A stretch of DNA of 8,472 nucleotides from Caryophanales bacterium UBA6331 (GTDB lineage: Bacteria > Bacillota_I > Bacilli_A > RF39 > UBA660), in the NCBI GenBank assembly GCA_002438065.1, contig DJSP01000007.1, positions 1 to 8,472 of the forward strand, in the 5' to 3' direction. The notes beneath the pieces are model-generated. The model saw nothing but the letters and a program-made list of their open reading frames with translations, did not search any database and was not told where the DNA came from. Made by a program: the position numbers and the translations under genes. This document shows positions 6,805 through 8,472 of this stretch, piece by piece (positions within the stretch are counted from its first letter, which is position 1; every line of letters begins with the position of its first letter).

Positions 6805-7469
6805 AACTTAAATCCTCCTAATTTTTTACTATATAAATAATAATCATTAATAAATTTAACATTATCTCCATTTATATAAATAGCTGATTCATTAGGTAAT
6901 CCAATTAAATCATATTCATAACAATTTTCTTTTACTTCACTAACCTGCATCAAATCATTAATATCATAATGAGGAACAATAGAATAATTACATAGTCCAA
7001 ATCCCTTAATAAATCTTGCTTTATCATTTAATTCATATTTAGGAATAAAAATATTTTCTGCTAAATTCATTGATCCAGCACTAACACCAATTATAAATGC
7101 ATCTGACATTTTTATATATTCTAAAAGATCGTTATCAATTACAAATTGATTTTGTAACAAAGGATCTCCTCCCATAAAATATATTATATCCACATCTAAA
7201 AACAAATTTTTATCAAATTCTTTAATGTTTCTATTATCAATTAAATATGTATTTTCAATTTCAACTCCACACATGCCAAACATCTTAATAATACCTAAAG
7301 AATCATCTTTACCATATACTTGTTTATCATTTTTTTCATATTTATCCGGATTAGCCGAAATACATATTATACTTCTTTTACCACTTAAATTTTTATTTAT
7401 TATTTCTTTAACATCTTCTATATATCCTTTTCTTTTATCGGGACCACTTAACATTAATATTTTTTTCAT
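6801..7469 (-). CDS. S51-family serine peptidase (peptidase E-like), downstream copy
   Basis: This 222-residue protein has the S51 (dipeptidase E/cyanophycinase-like, class I glutamine amidotransferase-fold) signature. IIYFMGGDPLLQ (95-106) is the oxyanion-side loop. GVSAGSMNL (128-136) is the nucleophile elbow with S130, and VPHYD (165-169) carries the likely catalytic His167. LPNESAIYI (191-199) has an acidic residue suited to the third position. Family members cleave small peptides, classically Asp-X dipeptides, in the cytoplasm; the substrate here cannot be read from sequence. There is no signal peptide. The gene follows the other S51 gene after 24 nt, with its own Shine-Dalgarno GGAGAT. 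Its TGA stop overlaps the trpS ATG by 4 nt. It is only distantly similar to its neighbour, so the pair is not a recent duplication. Confidence 0.85.
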   Translation of the reverse strand: MKKILMLSGPDKRKGYIEDVKEIINKNLSGKRSIICISANPDKYEKNDKQVYGKDDSLGIIKMFGMCGVEIENTYLIDNRNIKEFDKNLFLDVDIIYFMGGDPLLQNQFVIDNDLLEYIKMSDAFIIGVSAGSMNLAENIFIPKYELNDKARFIKGFGLCNYSIVPHYDINDLMQVSEVKENCYEYDLIGLPNESAIYINGDNVKFINDYYLYSKKLGGFKL

Positions 7470-7493
7470 AATCTATCTCCTATCACATATTTC

Positions 7494-8174
7494 TTATTTA
7501 AAAATTATTTCAAATTCCTTACAAGTACGCCAACAATATTTATCATTATCAAATATAACGATATCTTTATCACCTATCATTTTAATTTCATTATTAGAAA
7601 TCAATATAACATCTTCTTCTGGTATATATAATGTTTTAAAATTTTTAGAATAACTTTTTAAATATTCTTCATTTTTATTAAAATGAGATTCTTTTAAATG
7701 ACACAAAAGAGAATAATCTTTTAAATAATTAAATCCACCTAAATCACATATATTTACATCATTTCCATCATCTATTAAAGCACTATTTATATCCTTACCA
7801 AATATAATAGCACCAGCACTACCAGCAAAAATAACTCCATCATTATTTAAATAATCTGTAATTTTATCCCAATTAGAATACTCTTTTAAATCTTTTAATA
7901 ATTTAAATGTATTACCACCACCTATAAATATAGCAGCATATTCATTAAAATCTTTATTAGATAAGTCTAAAGAATTTCTAACCATATCAAATTTCGTACC
8001 ACCAAAATTTTTAATTTCCTCGCTAAACCACTCATAACAACTATTATATTTTTCTTCATGCATAGCTAGTGGTATATATAAAATAAGTTTATCTTTATCA
8101 ATACATTTTTCAAATTCTTTATAAGCATCAATTACTTGTTTACCACTTCCACCACCACATAAGAATAACTTCAT
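7494..8174 (-). CDS. S51-family serine peptidase-like protein, upstream copy
   Basis: This 226-residue cytoplasmic protein has the same fold signature as the next gene but clearly different sequence. It begins MKLFLCGGGSG. IFIGGGNTFKLLK (82-94) is the conserved Gly-rich loop, and VIFAGSAGAIIFG (114-126) places the nucleophile at S119. LCHLKESHF (157-165) offers H159 or H164 as the catalytic His, and IPEEDVILIS follows. The N-terminal GGG loop and GGGNT are typical of the PepE/peptidase S51 branch annotated as type 1 glutamine amidotransferase-like. The precise substrate is unknown. It is the first large gene of the operon, with Shine-Dalgarno AGGGAGGA (8184-8191) located inside the end of a 38-codon upstream ORF whose stop is 1 nt before the ATG. 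The operon promoter candidate is about 200 nt upstream. Confidence 0.82.
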   Translation of the reverse strand: MKLFLCGGGSGKQVIDAYKEFEKCIDKDKLILYIPLAMHEEKYNSCYEWFSEEIKNFGGTKFDMVRNSLDLSNKDFNEYAAIFIGGGNTFKLLKDLKEYSNWDKITDYLNNDGVIFAGSAGAIIFGKDINSALIDDGNDVNICDLGGFNYLKDYSLLCHLKESHFNKNEEYLKSYSKNFKTLYIPEEDVILISNNEIKMIGDKDIVIFDNDKYCWRTCKEFEIIFK

Positions 8175-8175
8175 T

Positions 8176-8292
8176 TTAATTCATCCTCCCTTTATTTAAA
8201 CAATTAATTATATCTTCCATACTAATTCGATATAAATTACTATCAATAAGTTTAAAACCAATATGACCAAAAACTTTTTTTAGACAATTCAT
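8176..8292 (-). CDS. Candidate 38-residue small ORF leading the peptidase operon
   Basis: An ATG at 8292 opens 38 codons to a TAA at 8176-8178. The peptide starts MNCLKKVFGHIGFK and ends INCLNKGRMN. It has two Cys, no Trp, no membrane segment, and is not recognised. Its last codons contain the Shine-Dalgarno of the following S51 gene, and its stop is 1 nt before that gene's ATG, as in a translationally coupled pair. Against it: there is no good ribosome binding site before its own start, and a TAG lies three codons upstream (a GTG two codons upstream is the only alternative). It could be a real leader peptide, the remnant tail of a decayed gene, or chance. Confidence 0.35.
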   Translation of the reverse strand: MNCLKKVFGHIGFKLIDSNLYRISMEDIINCLNKGRMN

Positions 8293-8312
8293 TATCACTA
8301 CTATTATGACTA

Positions 8313-8318
8313 ATTATA
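8313..8318 (-). promoter_or_regulatory. Alternative -10 box near the start of the small ORF
   Basis: A perfect TATAAT on the minus strand. The hexamer 17 nt upstream (TATTTT, 8336-8341) is a poor -35. If used, transcription would start near 8306, leaving about 14 nt before the small-ORF ATG. In such AT-rich sequence a chance match is quite likely. Confidence 0.25.
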
Positions 8319-8370
8319 GTTTATATTTCATTTAAAAAATAAATTTGCTAATTAATTATTATTTAAAATT

Positions 8371-8399
8371 ATTTTACTTTATTATTTATATTCATTCAA
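8371..8399 (-). promoter_or_regulatory. Candidate sigma-A promoter for the S51-S51-trpS operon
   Basis: On the minus strand TTGAAT (8394-8399) and TAAAAT (8371-8376) are separated by exactly 17 nt, matching the -35/-10 consensus at 4/6 and 5/6. The predicted start is near 8364, giving a leader of about 190 nt before the first S51 gene, or about 70 nt before the small ORF. The intervening 8293-8370 is very AT-rich, and I see no riboswitch or T-box motif in it. Confidence 0.45.
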
Positions 8400-8421
8400 C
8401 TATAATATTAATTATTTTAAT

Positions 8422-8447
8422 AAAAAATACAATAGATAAACTATTGT
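8422..8447 (-). terminator. Probable terminator of a gene entering from the right edge
   Basis: A perfect 7-bp stem (8441-8447 with 8429-8435, ACAATAG/CTATTGT) encloses a 5-nt loop and is followed on the minus strand by A then six T (8422-8427). In the plus direction it is followed by only four T, and there is no plus-strand gene to end. The placement just upstream of the operon promoter fits the end of a preceding minus-strand gene. Confidence 0.5.
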
Positions 8448-8472
8448 TTTCGAACTTTCTTTAGAAAGTTCT
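8441..8472 (-). CDS. Possible 3' end of a minus-strand gene cut by the window edge
   Basis: One minus-strand frame reads NFLKKVRKQ and ends in TAG (8441-8443) within the terminator stem. This matches the habit in this window of stop codons lying in or next to terminator hairpins. Only about ten residues are visible, so no function can be given, and a second frame without a stop here also crosses the edge. Confidence 0.25.
   Translation of the reverse strand, partial: NFLKKVRKQ

Noticed and set aside
7225..7653. Plus-strand ORF of 142 codons
   Set aside because: It overlaps the ends of both S51 genes on the other strand. Its apparent hydrophobic Ser/Leu/Ile-rich content is the antisense of Lys/Asn/Asp-rich coding sequence, and it has no plausible ribosome site.
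1..8472. CRISPR array, insertion sequence, tRNA or rRNA gene, or prophage segment
   Set aside because: I see no spaced direct repeats, transposase motifs, cloverleaf-like sequence, rRNA signatures or phage genes; gene content is housekeeping plus small-family enzymes.

Overview
The window is strongly AT-rich and reads as a compact chromosomal segment of a low-GC Bacillota (Firmicutes), most likely a Bacilli/Mollicutes-related gut lineage such as the RF39-type organisms. That placement is inference from base composition, strong AGGAGG-type ribosome binding sites, a YugP-type metallopeptidase, a streptococcal-style tryptophanyl-tRNA synthetase and a Firmicutes-type CofE-like ligase. The code looks standard rather than mycoplasmal: conserved Trp positions are TGG, no gene has an internal TGA, and one gene ends on TGA.

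Layout. One gene lies on the plus strand at the left edge: a CofE-like (F420-0:gamma-glutamyl ligase family) protein truncated by the window start. It converges on a minus-strand block that fills the rest. In the direction of transcription (right to left) the block holds: (i) a faint trace of a gene end and a hairpin at the right edge; (ii) an operon with a good sigma-A-type promoter, a 38-codon small ORF, two dissimilar S51-family serine peptidases and trpS, closed by a strong GNRA-loop terminator; (iii) a single-gene unit encoding an unusual ClpC-like AAA+ protein, with an inverted repeat in front and a terminator behind; (iv) a cysS-yugP pair with tight translational coupling, then a terminator; (v) an orphan membrane-anchored or secreted surface protein with its own extended -10 promoter.

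How they fit together. Much of the block is translation and protein turnover: two aminoacyl-tRNA synthetases, two small peptidases, a membrane zinc metallopeptidase and a Clp-family ATPase. Neither synthetase gene has room for a T-box leader.

The most interesting element is the ClpC-like protein. It has a normal N-domain and an apparently intact first ATPase domain, but no coiled-coil middle domain. Its second AAA+ domain is degenerate: the Walker A glycines are lost and the Walker B Asp-Glu has become Asn-Asn. The protein stops five residues after an Ile-Gly-Phe tripeptide, placed about where ClpA/ClpC carry the ClpP-docking loop. A terminator directly after its stop codon argues that this is the designed gene end and not a fresh frameshift.
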